Below are positions 1 through 57,632 of a stretch of DNA of 64,000 nt, piece after piece. The position numbers were made by a program, and so were the translations under genes. The stretch comes from Hydra vulgaris (lineage: Eukaryota; Cnidaria; Hydrozoa; Anthoathecata; Hydridae): NCBI RefSeq assembly GCF_038396675.1, contig NC_088927.1:33194501-33258500 (forward strand), in the 5' to 3' direction. The notes below the pieces were generated by a model. That model saw only the letters and a list, made by a program, of their open reading frames with translations, did no database searches and was not told the origin of the DNA. Numbering within the stretch: position 1 is the first letter of the stretch; each line of letters starts with the position of its first letter.

Positions 1-51
1 GTTGTGTATATAACCCATTATTATAAATAGATAGGCACAAATATTTAATAC

Positions 52-106
52 CGTCTCTTTGTGTTCCCATTAATTCATCTAGCATCTTTCTCATATGGTC
101 ACTCAT
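52..106 (-). CDS. LUC7L: LUC7-like splicing factor, first coding exon (partial gene)
   Basis: Read on the minus strand, an ATG at 106-104 opens a short exon encoding MSDHMRKMLDELMGTQRDG. The exon ends in a GT donor at 51-50, in phase 1. The block MLDELMGTQRDG matches the conserved N-terminus of the LUC7/LUC7L family, U1 snRNP-associated nuclear proteins that help define 5' splice sites. The remaining exons, with the CCCH and C2H2 zinc fingers and the RS-rich tail, lie beyond the left edge of the window. The gene is transcribed away from CFAP52, with about 1.1 kb between the two start codons. The call rests on 18 residues only, but they are characteristic. Which of the vertebrate paralogues (LUC7L, LUC7L2, LUC7L3) is closest cannot be decided here. 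Confidence 0.72.
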
Positions 107-553
107 TTTAGAAAAATTTCAAATAAATAAAAATTATCAATATATGTTATTCATCCAAAAGCTCATGCATATCTGGAACGCTCAACGCGACAGTCGTTCA
201 AGAAAATGTCCGATGTTTGCGTAGACGATTTAGACTTATAAAAAATAATCACCTAACGTTCGTACGGGTTACCGGTCTGAAATTTGTTGGAAGTCTGAAT
301 CTAGCCTCTTTATGGCATTGTGCAGTCTCTATCCCAACATCTAACATCAGCGTTAAGGTCTCTAAGAGATTCTGTAAACAAAGGCACGCGTTTCAAAGTA
401 TAACAATTATAATGGTGTAGCTTTTGTTTTTTAATCACATTTTATTGTTAGTTAAAAGATTAATAAACAATTTTTTAAATGCTATAAACTTTTTGTGTGT
501 GCTTAAAAAAATTTTTTAAATTAAAATAATAGCTTGTAAAGATTAACTGTTTC

Positions 554-554
<1 letters not shown>

Positions 555-640
<86 letters not shown>

Positions 641-710
641 TTATATATAAATATATTAATTAGTAAAAAACACTTATCTAACTTTTATCTTCGACTTGAA
701 GTTTCATCAA

Positions 711-792
<82 letters not shown>

Positions 793-890
793 TATTAATT
801 AGTAAAAAACACTTATCTAACTTTTATCTTCGACTTGAAGTTTCATCATTGCTGGATCATCAGGAAGAGTTAAAATACACTAACATAATT

Positions 891-962
<72 letters not shown>
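555..962. repeat. Three (TA)n tracts interleaved with two repeat fragments
   Basis: (TA)n runs occupy about 555-636, 714-787 and 893-962. Between them are two copies of one sequence, recognisable by ATTAGTAAAAAACACTT and by TATCTTCGACTTGAAG. The first copy (about 645-713) breaks off into TA repeats. The second (about 782-892) continues through GGATCATCAGGAAGAG. The same sequence recurs at 46311-46713. Long YIYIYI reading frames here are translations of the dinucleotide repeat and not genes. Confidence 0.85.
826..872 (-). ncRNA. Hammerhead-ribozyme-like core (degenerate copy)
   Basis: On the minus strand the order is stem-I strand CTCTTC, core CTGATGA (863-857), a 12-nt stem-II segment, GAAAC, a 5-nt loop, GTC, then GAAGAT as the return strand of stem I. 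This is the order of a type I hammerhead with a very short helix III. Stem II is weak in this copy, reading TCCAGCAATGAT, so it is probably inactive. A better copy is at 46639-46682. Confidence 0.35.
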
Positions 963-965
<3 letters not shown>

Positions 966-1226
966 CCTTTTAAAAATTATATATTTTTTGTTCATATATT
1001 TTAGACAAAAATTTTCAAATATTTTAATTTTTGAATAAATTTGTTGTTGTTGTTGTTGTTATTGTTGTTGTTTTTGTTGTTGTATATAACTTAGTTATAG
1101 ACAACAAAAAATAGCTAAAAGTCTCAATTGAGAAATGTGATTTTATACAATTTAAATATTCATTATCTTATAATAATATTTGATTTAAAATGTGTTTTTT
1201 TAGGACTTGCACATAAATTATTTAAA

Positions 1227-25087
<23,861 letters not shown>

Positions 25088-26540
25088 TTTTTTTAACGAA
25101 CTTTTAACATTATTCTGTACATAATCATTAATTGCTTTAAAAATTAAATATTTTAACTTATTATCATTTTTTTTTATTTTACGTTGTTTTTTTTTGTTTG
25201 TTCCTTTGAGATGAATTCGCTAAAAAAAAGGCAGTGTATCAAGATTTTTTTTATATTATATATTATATATTAGCGATTAGGGATGGCACTTTTACTTATT
25301 TTGATATAAAAACGCAAAATACTTTTAAGCGTAAATTACTTTGCATAACTCATAAAAATATATAATTTACTTACATTTAAAAGTAATTCGTTTTTTATTT
25401 ACATAAATTATAAAACGTGTAAAACTTAATTACATAAGTTAAGTTTTTGAAATGAGTAACTGTTACTTAAAAAAGTAATTTACTTTTACAAGTAAAATTA
25501 ATTTGTATTTTTGCTGCAACTTATTATTTTACCATTAAAAGTACATTAAAAGTTACATTAAATGTAACTTTTAATGGTAAGTTGTGTAAAGTAAACTACT
25601 TTGAAAAGTAATTTTGGCTATCAGTGTGTGAAAAATTTACATCTAAATGTATTTCACTTTTTAAATGCAAAAAAAGTTATTTATGAAGTAAACTTACGTA
25701 AATTCAATATTAAAAAACATCACACTTACTTTGCAAAGTAAAATAAAACTGCATCATAGCAAAAAGTTACTTTTACGTGTAAAAGCAATTTTTTGCTATG
25801 ATGCAGTTTTATTTTACTTGGCAATGTAATGTACATGTAAAAAACAGCTTACATAAAAGTTATTTGAAAAAAATTGTTATTTACTTTTACAAATAAAAGT
25901 AAATTTTTTCTTTGAAATTTTATACTTTACTTTGTAAGTAAGTAAAATGTAAGTTTTATTATTTACTTTCTCAAAGAACAGTCATTTCATGTTGATTTAC
26001 CATAAATTTTGAGATAGGTACCGTATTCAAATCCATTGCCTGTTTGCACTTCTAGGTAATACTCTGTATTGGACAGCTTTTGGTGGTGGGCATCGCGAAA
26101 GGATTTTTTTTTTCACGTATATCAGAAAGGGTAGTTCTATTATAATTAGACGCACATATTGTCAATATTCGGGTATACCAGTAGTGTAGAGACGGGCATG
26201 AGACGGGCTCTGCTGCATGAGTGCTATTAGGTGCTGCGAAATAATCATTGAATTTTTACCATTTTTATTATTATTTTGATTATTTTTTTTTTGTTGAGCA
26301 GAAATATGTTAGTGGCCATAATGAAACTTCGGAGAGGGGGCGGGGGGGGGGGGTGAAAAGGCGCATAACTTCTAAGCTGTGAGTAATTCATGCATGTGAA
26401 AACCTTGACTTAGTTACAGTTCGTTAGAGTTTAGTTTAGTTTTAGTTTAGTTCGCTTTTTCTCCAGTTTTTTTCTTTGTATTTGCCTTTTCAATCAAGTA
26501 TTTTGTTATGGTAATATCTTCTGTTATGTTATGGTAATAT

Positions 26541-27945
26541 AATAATCTTCAAAAATTCTGGAGAGCGATCTGATTCGTCTAACTACCGTCCCATTAGTCT
26601 TCTTCCAATCATAAGCAAGATTTTTGAATCTTTAATTAACAAACACTTAATTTCTTATCTTGAATCTAATAACTTACTTTGTGATCATCAATATGGATTT
26701 TGATCTTCTCGTTTTACAGCTGGTTAGCTAACAATAATAACTGATAGGTTTATCGTGCATTAGATTAAGGTGGAGAAGTTAAGGCCATTGCTCTTGACAT
26801 TTCAAAAGCTTTTGATAAAGTTTGGCATGCTGGTCTTCTCCATAAGCTTTCTTCTAATGGTGTATCTGGCAACATCTTTAAGATTATTGAATCCTTCCTT
26901 TCCAATCGTACTATAAAAGTTGTCCTCGATGGACAGCACTCTTCTTCTTATTCTGTAACTTCAAGGGTTCCTCAAGGTTCTATCCTTGGCCCCATAATCT
27001 TTTTAATTTACATAACGATCTTCCAGATATTCTCACATCTAAGGTGGCATTGTTTGCTGATGATACTACCATTTATTCTTGTCGTGATAAGAAGCCAACA
27101 TTCTCTGATTGCTTGGAGGGGGCATTTGAGCTTGAAAAGGATCTCACTTCTGCTACAGCATGGGGTTCACAGTGGCTGGTGAACTTCAATTCAGATAAAA
27201 CTCAATTTTTTTCAGCCAATCGTTATTGTAATAACTTAGATCTTCCCATATTTATGAATGGTAATGTACTCAAAAGTCATCAACCCTTCATCTTCAAGGA
27301 TTAACTCTTACTTCCGATCTTTCTTAGAAACCATATATCAAATCTGTAACAAAATTAGCATCTGTTAAAGTTGCATCTCTTTATCGAGCTTGACACTTTC
27401 TTACTTCGGATTCTATTCTGTGTCTCTATAAATCTCCGGCCTTGTATGGAATACTGTTGCCATATCTGGGATGGCTCTTCTAATGATGCCCATTCTCTTT
27501 TAGACAAGGTGCAAAAATGCATTGTAAACATAGTTGGACCTGCTCTTGCAGCCAACCTTCAACTATTATCACATCGTCGTAACATTGCTTCTCTTACTCT
27601 TTTCTACAAATACTATGATGGGTTCTGTTCTAAAGAGCTAGCGTCTCTTGGACCATCTACTAAAATTCATTCTCGTGTTACTTGTCATTCGTTTAAGTCG
27701 CATCCTTTTTCTGTAACTGTTCCTAAGTGCTCCAAAAACTCTTTGAAGCGAATTCCAAAGAACATCAGTTCTTTGGAATTCGCTTCCTTCATCTTGCTTT
27801 CCTGATTCATATAATTTGCAATCCTTTTAGTCGTCCGTCAATCGTTATCTTGCTCTACAATCTTCATCTTCCAGTAACTTCCAACTTTAATTAGCGGCTG
27901 CTTGCAGCCTTGTTGGAAGCAAAGATGTTTTAAAAAAAAGAAGAA
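26541..27945 (+). mobile_element. LINE family 2 (jockey/CR1-like), inactivated copy
   Basis: Plus-strand fragments in three frames: SNYRPISLLPIISKIFESL (26575-26640), DISKAFDKVWHAGLLHKL (about 26800-26850), VPQGSILGP (about 26970), LFADDTTIYSCRDKKPTF (27050-27105) with the catalytic FADD intact, CLEGAFELEKDLTSATAWGS and YCCHIWDGSSNDAHSLLDKV. Stops are present at YGF* and elsewhere, with several frameshifts. The 3' end reads TTGTTGGAAGCAAAGATGTT followed by A-rich sequence. A 42-bp perfect hairpin near 27744-27785 is shared with the copy at 15188-15231. Confidence 0.87.
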
Positions 27946-28337
27946 AAAAAATATGACGCAATATAATATTTTTGGTATCCGCAAGGACATCGAATGCTAA
28001 AACAGTTTTCAAAAAACTATAAGTCATTTAAACTATCTGATATAATAGATATATACAATATTTAATTTTAAATTGATTTAAATACGAGTATTGAGTGGTA
28101 TTATACCACGTCAGAAGCAATGTAAAAAGGTTTCATAATTTGAAAATGCGACGATTCCTTTTATCACCAAACCGATTAGAATTACTTAATCAACAGCATT
28201 TTTAACTGATACTATTATTAATAGTTACGTACAAATGAGGTCTTGCAATGTGTTGTTAAAAACCATATTAAACTCATTTAAAGACTTTATGGTAACCAAT
28301 AATATAATGGTGTCTACTTGCGTATATTTTAAGATGT

Positions 28338-28562
28338 AATAGGCTGGGTGAATAAAAAAAATCAATTGCTTTTACTCAGTGAATAAAAATTTCAGTAATT
28401 ATGCTTAAGTTTTTATTCACATAAAGCTGAGCAATTACTGAGTAAATTGCTTAATTTCACGTGAATAAAAATTTGTGCAAAACTGCTGAAGTTTTATTCA
28501 AGTAAAACTGACCAATTAATGAGTAAAAGCAACTGCTTTTTTTATTTACCCGGTCTATTACC
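28338..28562. mobile_element. Small MITE, about 225 bp
   Basis: Terminal inverted repeats GTAATAGGCTGGGTGAATAA (left) and the complement of TTATTTACCCGGTCTATTAC (right), about 25 bp with three mismatches. The interior is a set of GAATAAAAATTT and AGCAATTACTGAGTAAA motifs in both orientations. No coding sequence. The target duplication cannot be separated from the palindromic GTAA/TTAC ends. Confidence 0.7.
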
Positions 28563-29354
28563 AATATAATTATGAAAAACCATGGTTTTAGTTAATAAAT
28601 ATACTTTTGGTAAATAAAACATACTTAAATGCCAAACTCAAACTGTTTATATCACATTAGAATGTTTAGGAAAATGTTAAAACTTAGCATCGGCGTTACC
28701 GCACCAGCGGTAAAAAAATTTTGGTAAAATGCGGTAAAACGCGTAATACGTATTTTTACCGCACTGCGCTAAAAAAATGTATTTTTACCGTATTTTTTTA
28801 TTACGCGTAATACGCATTTTTACCGCGTAACACGCATTTTTACCGCGCTGCGTTAAACATGCGTAGTATGCATTTTTACCTTATGCGGCTTTTTTTATTA
28901 CAGAAGACGGTAAAATCAGTAAAAATGCGTAAGAACGGCAAAATTGCGTAAAAACGGTAAAACTGCGTAAAAGCGGTAAAAATCGGAAATTCCGGTAATA
29001 TGTGATAAAAGATAGTAAAAGCGGTAATTTAATGGTAAAATAGCGTAAAAAATTACTTTGTTTTTATCAAGTCAAAGTTCTTACTTTAGTAATCTGATTA
29101 GTATAAACCACTACCAAGTCAAACCATCTTGAAGAAACTGTCTCTTGAAGACTTTAAAGTAATATGAAAGAGATAATTAAACAGAGTTTTGAAAGAAAAA
29201 CAAGACAATGAAACTTAACTTTTAAAAGGTTTAAAGAAATGTTTAAAAAAAAATTAGACAATTAAAAAAATTATTAATTTAAATATTAAAGTTCAAAATA
29301 TTTGATATACTTTTTAAGTGCATTTTACGATTAAATTAGTATTTATTTATAGTT

Positions 29355-29545
29355 TATGTACCTTTTTATTCTTTGTTACCCGATGCAGTGTGTTAGAAGG
29401 TTGATAACATAACTGCATGGTAAGCGGCAGTGGTGTCTACCTACAATTTTGACAAATTTTATATTTTCAATAACACAGTTGTGTTACTAACCTTCTAGCA
29501 CAAGCATTGGGTAGTTAAGAACTAAAAGGTACATAAATTGTATAG
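29355..29545. repeat. Inner inverted repeat, arms about 65 bp
   Basis: TATGTACCTTTTTATTCTTT and TGTGTTAGAAGGTTGATAAC on the left are mirrored by TAACCTTCTAGCACA and AGAACTAAAAGGTACATAA on the right, with a short loop between (about 29430-29480). Confidence 0.75.
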
Positions 29546-30083
29546 CAAATGCTAATTATTTTAAACTTGAGATTTCCGCACAAGCAAACAAATACTTTTT
29601 CTTCACTGCTGTTAAACAAACTAAAATTAAAACTCGTACTTAGTTTTACTGAGAATTTGTTTTTTATTTTATTTTTTTTATTCTAAAAAACAAAAAGCAG
29701 AAAATTAATATACAACAAGTTATTGTAAGAATATGTTTTGTGAATAAAAAAATATTTTTATTTGAAATTTATGTAAATATGTAATATTCCCTTATTTTTA
29801 TGAAAAATATCTTATGCTAAACAAAAAAGTATATATTTATTTGAAACTTATCAATATTTGAGCTTAACATATAAAATTTGATTATTATCAGTTTCTTAAT
29901 TTTCATATAGCCGTTCCTTATATTCGCCGCCATCAAAAAATATTCTTGTGGTTTATGTATTTATCTGTTATGAACTTTTATCTACTACTGAAACAAATGT
30001 TTTCAGTAGGAGGTAGGACGGTTTTTGATTTTAGGCATAATGTAAAACCAGAAAACACTAGCATGTTAGTTTTTGTGAGTTAA

Positions 30084-30539
30084 AACTACGCAAGGGTTCT
30101 TTCTAACCTTAGCGATTGGGAAAAAACCCCCCGCGAAGAAGTACCATATGAATTACCACATGTCACACCACCAACTAAGAAGACTCACCAACAGGGAAAA
30201 TCACATAGTCAAACTGAAACTAAAAAAAAAGGTGCTCCTGAAAAGACTTCTTCAACTCTATCAGATACTCAAACTGGTCCTGAACCTAAAGAGCAACAAC
30301 AGCTACAGTTAGATACTCAAGAGAGTCAAAGGACTCTAGCTCAACAAAAAGGGTATGAAGGGACTAAAGGTAAAGACCAAAGTCAAAATGTCTCTTTGTT
30401 TATTCCAATGACACTCCAGAAAAAACAAAGCTTTTTATCACAATTTTACGCTTTTTTTGCTGCTTGCCGAAAAACTAAACAAAGATTTTTTAAATTGCTT
30501 TTTGTATTTCTATTATTAAATTTTACATTTACAGTTTAA
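30084..30539 (+). CDS. Orphan ORF of 151 codons inside a foldback element, no ATG start
   Basis: The frame is open from just after TAA (30081-30083) to TAA (30537-30539) in strongly AT-rich surroundings. The first ATG is late (about 30408), so the stretch looks like a 3'-terminal exon; CCTTAG at 30107-30112 could be its acceptor. The product has a polar part rich in T, Q, K, E and S (SDWEKTPREEVPYELPH, TKKTHQQGKSHSQTETKKK, KEQQQLQLDTQESQRTLAQQ). It ends in a basic then hydrophobic tail (RKTKQRFFKLL, FVFLLLNFTFTV) that could be a C-terminal membrane anchor. No family is recognised. It may be a captured host exon or an element-encoded protein. Base composition is less AT-rich than its flanks. 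Confidence 0.4.
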   Translation, partial: NYARVLSNLSDWEKTPREEVPYELPHVTPPTKKTHQQGKSHSQTETKKKGAPEKTSSTLSDTQTGPEPKEQQQLQLDTQESQRTLAQQKGYEGTKGKDQSQNVSLFIPMTLQKKQSFLSQFYAFFAACRKTKQRFFKLLFVFLLLNFTFTV

Positions 30540-31454
30540 ACAAACAAGTTACTAATAAAAAATCAATCATCAGATATTTTATCATCTGTTTCTTCTCTTT
30601 ATTTTCAAAACTCTTTTTCTTTCAAAACTCTGTTTAATTATTTTCTTTCATATTACTTTCAAGTCTTGTAAAATGTATATCGTTCACCACTTTTTGGCTT
30701 CAATTTTTTTTCCAAAAAAACAATAGAATTCGCTATCCAGTTATATTTTGAGATCAGTGGTTTAAAATATACTAAATTATAGTAAGAGTAAAACACATAC
30801 TTTAAGTGAGCTTTAACTCCACTGGTCCTACCTTAAGACAGCTTAATCATTTTTTTGCACCTATCGCACTCAGCAAATCCTAATTTTCTGCCAGAGCCAG
30901 AGATGTTATCCTCTTCTCTGTCAAGCTTGGTAAAAGAATTCCATATACATAGTTTTTTCAAGATGGTTTAATTTGGTAGTGGTTTTGGTATACTAATTAG
31001 ATCACTGAAGTAAGAACTTTGAGACTGTTAGTTTTTCTTGACTTTAGTCAAGCTTATATAGGAGGCTAGTTTAATTTTAGGAGGTGATTAATTATTTAAC
31101 AACTATCTGACTTGACAAAAACAAAGTAATTTTTTACGCTATTTTACCATATGGTAAAATAGCGTAAAAAATTACTTGTAATAAAAGTTAGCAAAACCGG
31201 TAATTATTATGTAACAATTACAGTTTTTACTAACTTTACTTACCGTTGTCAATTTTACTTACCGTTTTTACTAACTTTTATCACAAATTACCGGAATTAC
31301 CGACTTTTAAGTAGTTTTACCGTTTTTACGCAATTTTACCGTTTTCGCGCATTTTTACCGATTTTACGCATTTTTACGCAGTTTTACCGACTTCCGTAAT
31401 AAGAAAGTGTAAAAATGCGTAATACGCAATTTTACTGCATACGGTAAAAAAGGC

Positions 31455-31712
31455 TCTAGGTTCAGTTGCTTGTGAGACCGTAAGTTTTACTTATACTGGC
31501 CTTGCGGCAGCTAGGCCTCTGATACTACACGCAGATAATTTACGTATAAAGTTCAAAATTTTTCATGCCCATATAAAAGTACTGTAGTTGTTTAAACCAA
31601 GACTTTTAGAGTCAAAGGATATTCTTGAACAGGTGGACTCTTTTCGTATCGAAGAGGCAAAAAATCTTTGCAAAATAAAGCGTCCTCTTAAAAAGTTTGG
31701 GGCTACTTAATC
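31455..31712 (+). pseudogene. Decayed coding remnant of unknown origin
   Basis: Coding-like stretches with stops between them: GLAAARPLILHADNLRIKF near 31498-31553 and LLESKDILEQVDSFRIEEAK continuing to KRPLKKFGAT before TAA near 31710. A further scrap, KKPFIDIFKLYREEIPKTAQ, follows near 32035-32095. They lie between the foldback element and the right end of the 7.6-kb element and may be remains of its own transposase, but I cannot assign a family. Confidence 0.3.
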
Positions 31713-33661
31713 TTCAGGGCATGGTGTTATAGTCCCCGTATTTTAGGACAGGTTTAAACATTCTCTCCTTAGTTTTTAATTAATAAATACATTTGCGCAA
31801 AAAACTCGTAAAAAAAAACTAACAATTATGCCAATTATCTTCCTTTCAAATAAACTACCATGGGTATATGCGCCTTTTGCTTGTTTCAGCCTTATTTAAG
31901 CTTTGTCTAAATTCCTGATCTTTCGAATAGTTGGCCAGAGAGTGAATATTTTTGAGACAGTTTGATTCAGAGAATGGTTATTATAGCTAAAACTATCATG
32001 GACCGGAACTAGAGAAGGTTCTAACCACGGGAAGAAACCTTTTATTGATATTTTCAAACTTTACAGGGAAGAAATACCTAAAACCGCACAAATCAAATGT
32101 TGCGGCAGACTAAATGTTAGTGACTTAAAGTTTTTTTTTTCGCATTACTTTTGTACAAGATCAAAGTTATTGTAAAATACAAGTAAATTTACTTACTTTA
32201 TATAAATTACTTTTAACTTACTTTACAAATTATATAAATTGTAAGCTTATGTAAGTTAAATTTTATTTTATATAATTTATTTTTAATAAAAATTTGTTTT
32301 ATACTTTTAAAATAAAAAATTCCTACTTAAAAAATACTATTTTATTTGTAAATTTAATTTACATTTGGTAGCATATTACTTTTATGTAATTTACTTTTAT
32401 ATGCAAGTTATTTTTAATATAATTTTTTTTAATTAGTTTTATAGGAAAATGTAAATCACAGAGGAACTTTTATATTATGTAATATAATTTTCAAAAGTAA
32501 TTAACTTTTGAAAATTACATTACGTAATGTACATGAAAACAGCTTTTTCATGTGACTTACGTGTAAAACGTGTAAAAACACCCTAAAGTAAATTACTTTT
32601 TGATCTAATCTTATTTTAAAAGTAAAAAAGCTTACATTATAAAGTAAAAGTCGTTTCAAAATAATTAATTGTAAAATTATTTTGAACTATATATAGCTTT
32701 TTTTTATTTTATTGAGACATGAAATATATGGGTGCAAAAAATAATTAAAGACATGGGTGCAAAAAATAATTAATTTTGTGAAATGTAAATTTACATAAAA
32801 CGTTTAAAATTACTTATGTATATTACTTTTTGATAAAAATTAACTTACTCGTGTAAGAAAAAGTAAGTAAAAAGGCTATCCCTATTAGCGATATTTATCT
32901 GACCTAATGTGGTCAGCGTCGTCAGGTATAATGAAAAAATCGTTGAAAAATTACATCAAACAAACCGTTCAAAAAAGAAGAAGTTAAAAGGCGTAGATTC
33001 TTGGTGAAACGCAATCTTACGGATTTATTTTAAAATAAGTATACTGTGTCTAACTTACCTCTTTTTCTTAATTTGCATAACAACTTTGAAGATTTAGTAG
33101 AGAATTAGGGTGTTGGGGTCATTATCACTAAGAATTGTATTTATGAAAATAGAATTCTTAGTGATAATGTGATAATGACTATAACTATAATGAGAAGTCT
33201 TTTTAATCAGAAATTTTAATAAAGTGTTGCATAAAGTGTTGCATAAAGTGTTGCATAAAAATAAAACTATATAACTATTATAAAAGCAATAAAAGTTCTT
33301 ACTCTTACTTTCAAAGCACTTGTTTTTTACATTTTTTATGCCATTCGAAAACATTTAAAAGATTTGTTTCAATTATAATGAGTAATATAAAAAACATTTT
33401 TATTACATATAGAAAATGTTCAGCGAGTTAGGCATGAGTGGTAACAAGCAATGGCTAAAGTGTATGGTAGGATAGCGGATGGAGAGGTAAATAATAAAGG
33501 AAGATGGGGTAACAGTTATAAGGTTGTGCGGGCTACAAATACTGTTAATTGATATCGTTTATGCTATTCATTACTTATTTAAAATAATAGTTTCAGAATT
33601 CAAAACCTTTAAAGAAATTTTTGATTTGTAAAAAGTTTTTTTTAATTACATGACGGCATTT

Positions 33662-33667
33662 TTTATT
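33662..33667 (-). terminator. Candidate polyadenylation signal of B4GALNT3/4
   Basis: AATAAA on the minus strand, about 275 bp after the stop codon at 33941. This would place the 21-bp minisatellite in the 3' UTR. Other signals further downstream cannot be excluded. Confidence 0.35.
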
Positions 33668-33835
33668 CTCCAAGACGCATATTATGTTCTCCAAGACACA
33701 TATAATGTTCTCCAAGACGCATATAATGTTCTCCAAGACGCATGTAATGTTCTCCAAGACGCATATAATGTTCTCCAATACGCATATAATGTTCTCCAAG
33801 ACGAATAAAAGTTCTCCAAGACGCATATAATGTTT
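33668..33835. repeat. 21-bp minisatellite, about eight units
   Basis: Unit TTCTCCAAGACGCATATAATG with small variants. On the minus strand it would encode the heptad VLENIIC repeatedly in an ORF of 77 codons. It lies within the probable 3' UTR of B4GALNT3/4. Confidence 0.9.
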
Positions 33836-33940
33836 AGTGTGTATTGTAAAGAAATAAGTCTTTAGAATAATAAAGACGCATAAAGTAAATTTTAGATTTT
33901 ATATTATATTAAATTTAGTGTAATGGTATAAATCTAGTTT

Positions 33941-57084
<23,144 letters not shown>

Positions 57085-57396
57085 GTTTTGTACGTTATAT
57101 ATTTTTCTTTTTTTTATATATATAAGTGTTTTATAAATTGTTTATGTAATTGCACACGTGTTTAAGCACCGACAAATATTTTAAAGTAAACTAAACATAT
57201 CACCTTGACTACAAGTAACAATAAAGAAGTTTTATGATAACTCTTAAATATTGTATTTATATATTTTTAAATTAATGTATAATAATACATTATAAATTAG
57301 TGAAGTTATCTCAACTTGATTAAAAAAAAAGATATGAATAATTTTTTTTTTTATTAGTCCTAATTTCATTTAAGTTTTAAATTTAATTTAAATTTA

Positions 57397-57429
<33 letters not shown>

Positions 57430-57632
57430 TCTTTTTTTTTTGTTGTTGTGTTTTTTTGGTCACAACAGTGAAAAAAAAGTCATCTGTTTGTATTTAAAAT
57501 AAATTATTATATATCATAATTAAGATAATGTTTAAAAGTTTTTTCGCTGTAAATAAAAGTAATTTTCTGTCATGAACAAATAAAAATTATTTTAAAATTT
57601 TTCATTTATTTAGGTCATTTATATCATTATTG

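Larger units (their letters stand above)
107..1226. promoter_or_regulatory. Divergent intergenic region, LUC7L / CFAP52
   Basis: This gap separates two divergent start codons and should contain both promoters. Positions about 175-400 are less AT-rich than their surroundings and contain several CG dinucleotides, so they are the best candidate for the LUC7L core promoter or 5' UTR. The part nearer CFAP52 is dominated by three (TA)n tracts, two fragments of a dispersed repeat and a (GTT)n run near 1040-1085. A TAG at 1201-1203 could be a splice acceptor, which would make exon 1 of CFAP52 the second transcribed exon. No TATA box or initiator could be assigned with confidence in such AT-rich sequence. 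Confidence 0.4.
28685..31450. mobile_element. Foldback element, about 2.8 kb, with GCGGTAAAA-repeat arms
   Basis: The left arm (about 28685-29200) is made of GCGGTAAAA, GCGTAATACGC and TTTTTACCGC motifs, then TAGCGTAAAAAATTACTTTG, AAGTTCTTACTTTAGT, TATAAACCACTACCAA and ACCATCTTGA. The right arm (about 30950-31450) holds the reverse complements in mirrored order: TCAAGATGGT, TTGGTAGTGG, CTGAAGTAAGAACTTTG, CAAAGTAATTTTTTACGCTA and TTTTACCG/TTTTACGC motifs. The centre carries a smaller inverted repeat and a 151-codon ORF. No transposase is seen. It is nested in the 25278-32884 element. Class unknown. Confidence 0.75.
25278..32884. mobile_element. 7.6-kb hAT-type element with long AT-rich terminal regions, composite
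   Basis: The left end TAGGGATGGCACTTTTACTT and the right end AAGTAAAAAGGCTATCCCTA are inverted repeats. They are flanked by an identical 8-bp direct repeat TTAGCGAT at 25270-25277 and 32885-32892. About 700 bp at each end is packed with AAGTAAATTACTTTT-like motifs in both orientations, which resemble hAT subterminal repeats. The interior holds LINE family 2 (26541-27945), a MITE (28338-28562) and a foldback element (28685-31450), probably later insertions. No hAT transposase was found, so the element would be non-autonomous. It sits in the convergent gap between CFAP52 and B4GALNT3/4. Confidence 0.8.

Noticed and set aside
217..420. 67-codon plus-strand ORF in the divergent promoter region
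   Set aside because: No splice context or family similarity; it lies where the LUC7L promoter or 5' UTR is expected.
696..1004. Long ORFs of alternating Y and I here and at 8137, 9215, 13302, 13989, 16043-16427, 46696, 53196
   Set aside because: They are direct translations of (TA)n and end where the repeat ends; no coding signal beyond that.
33593..33826. 77-codon minus-strand ORF with VLENIIC repeats as a coiled-coil gene
   Set aside because: It is the translation of a 21-bp minisatellite in a probable 3' UTR.
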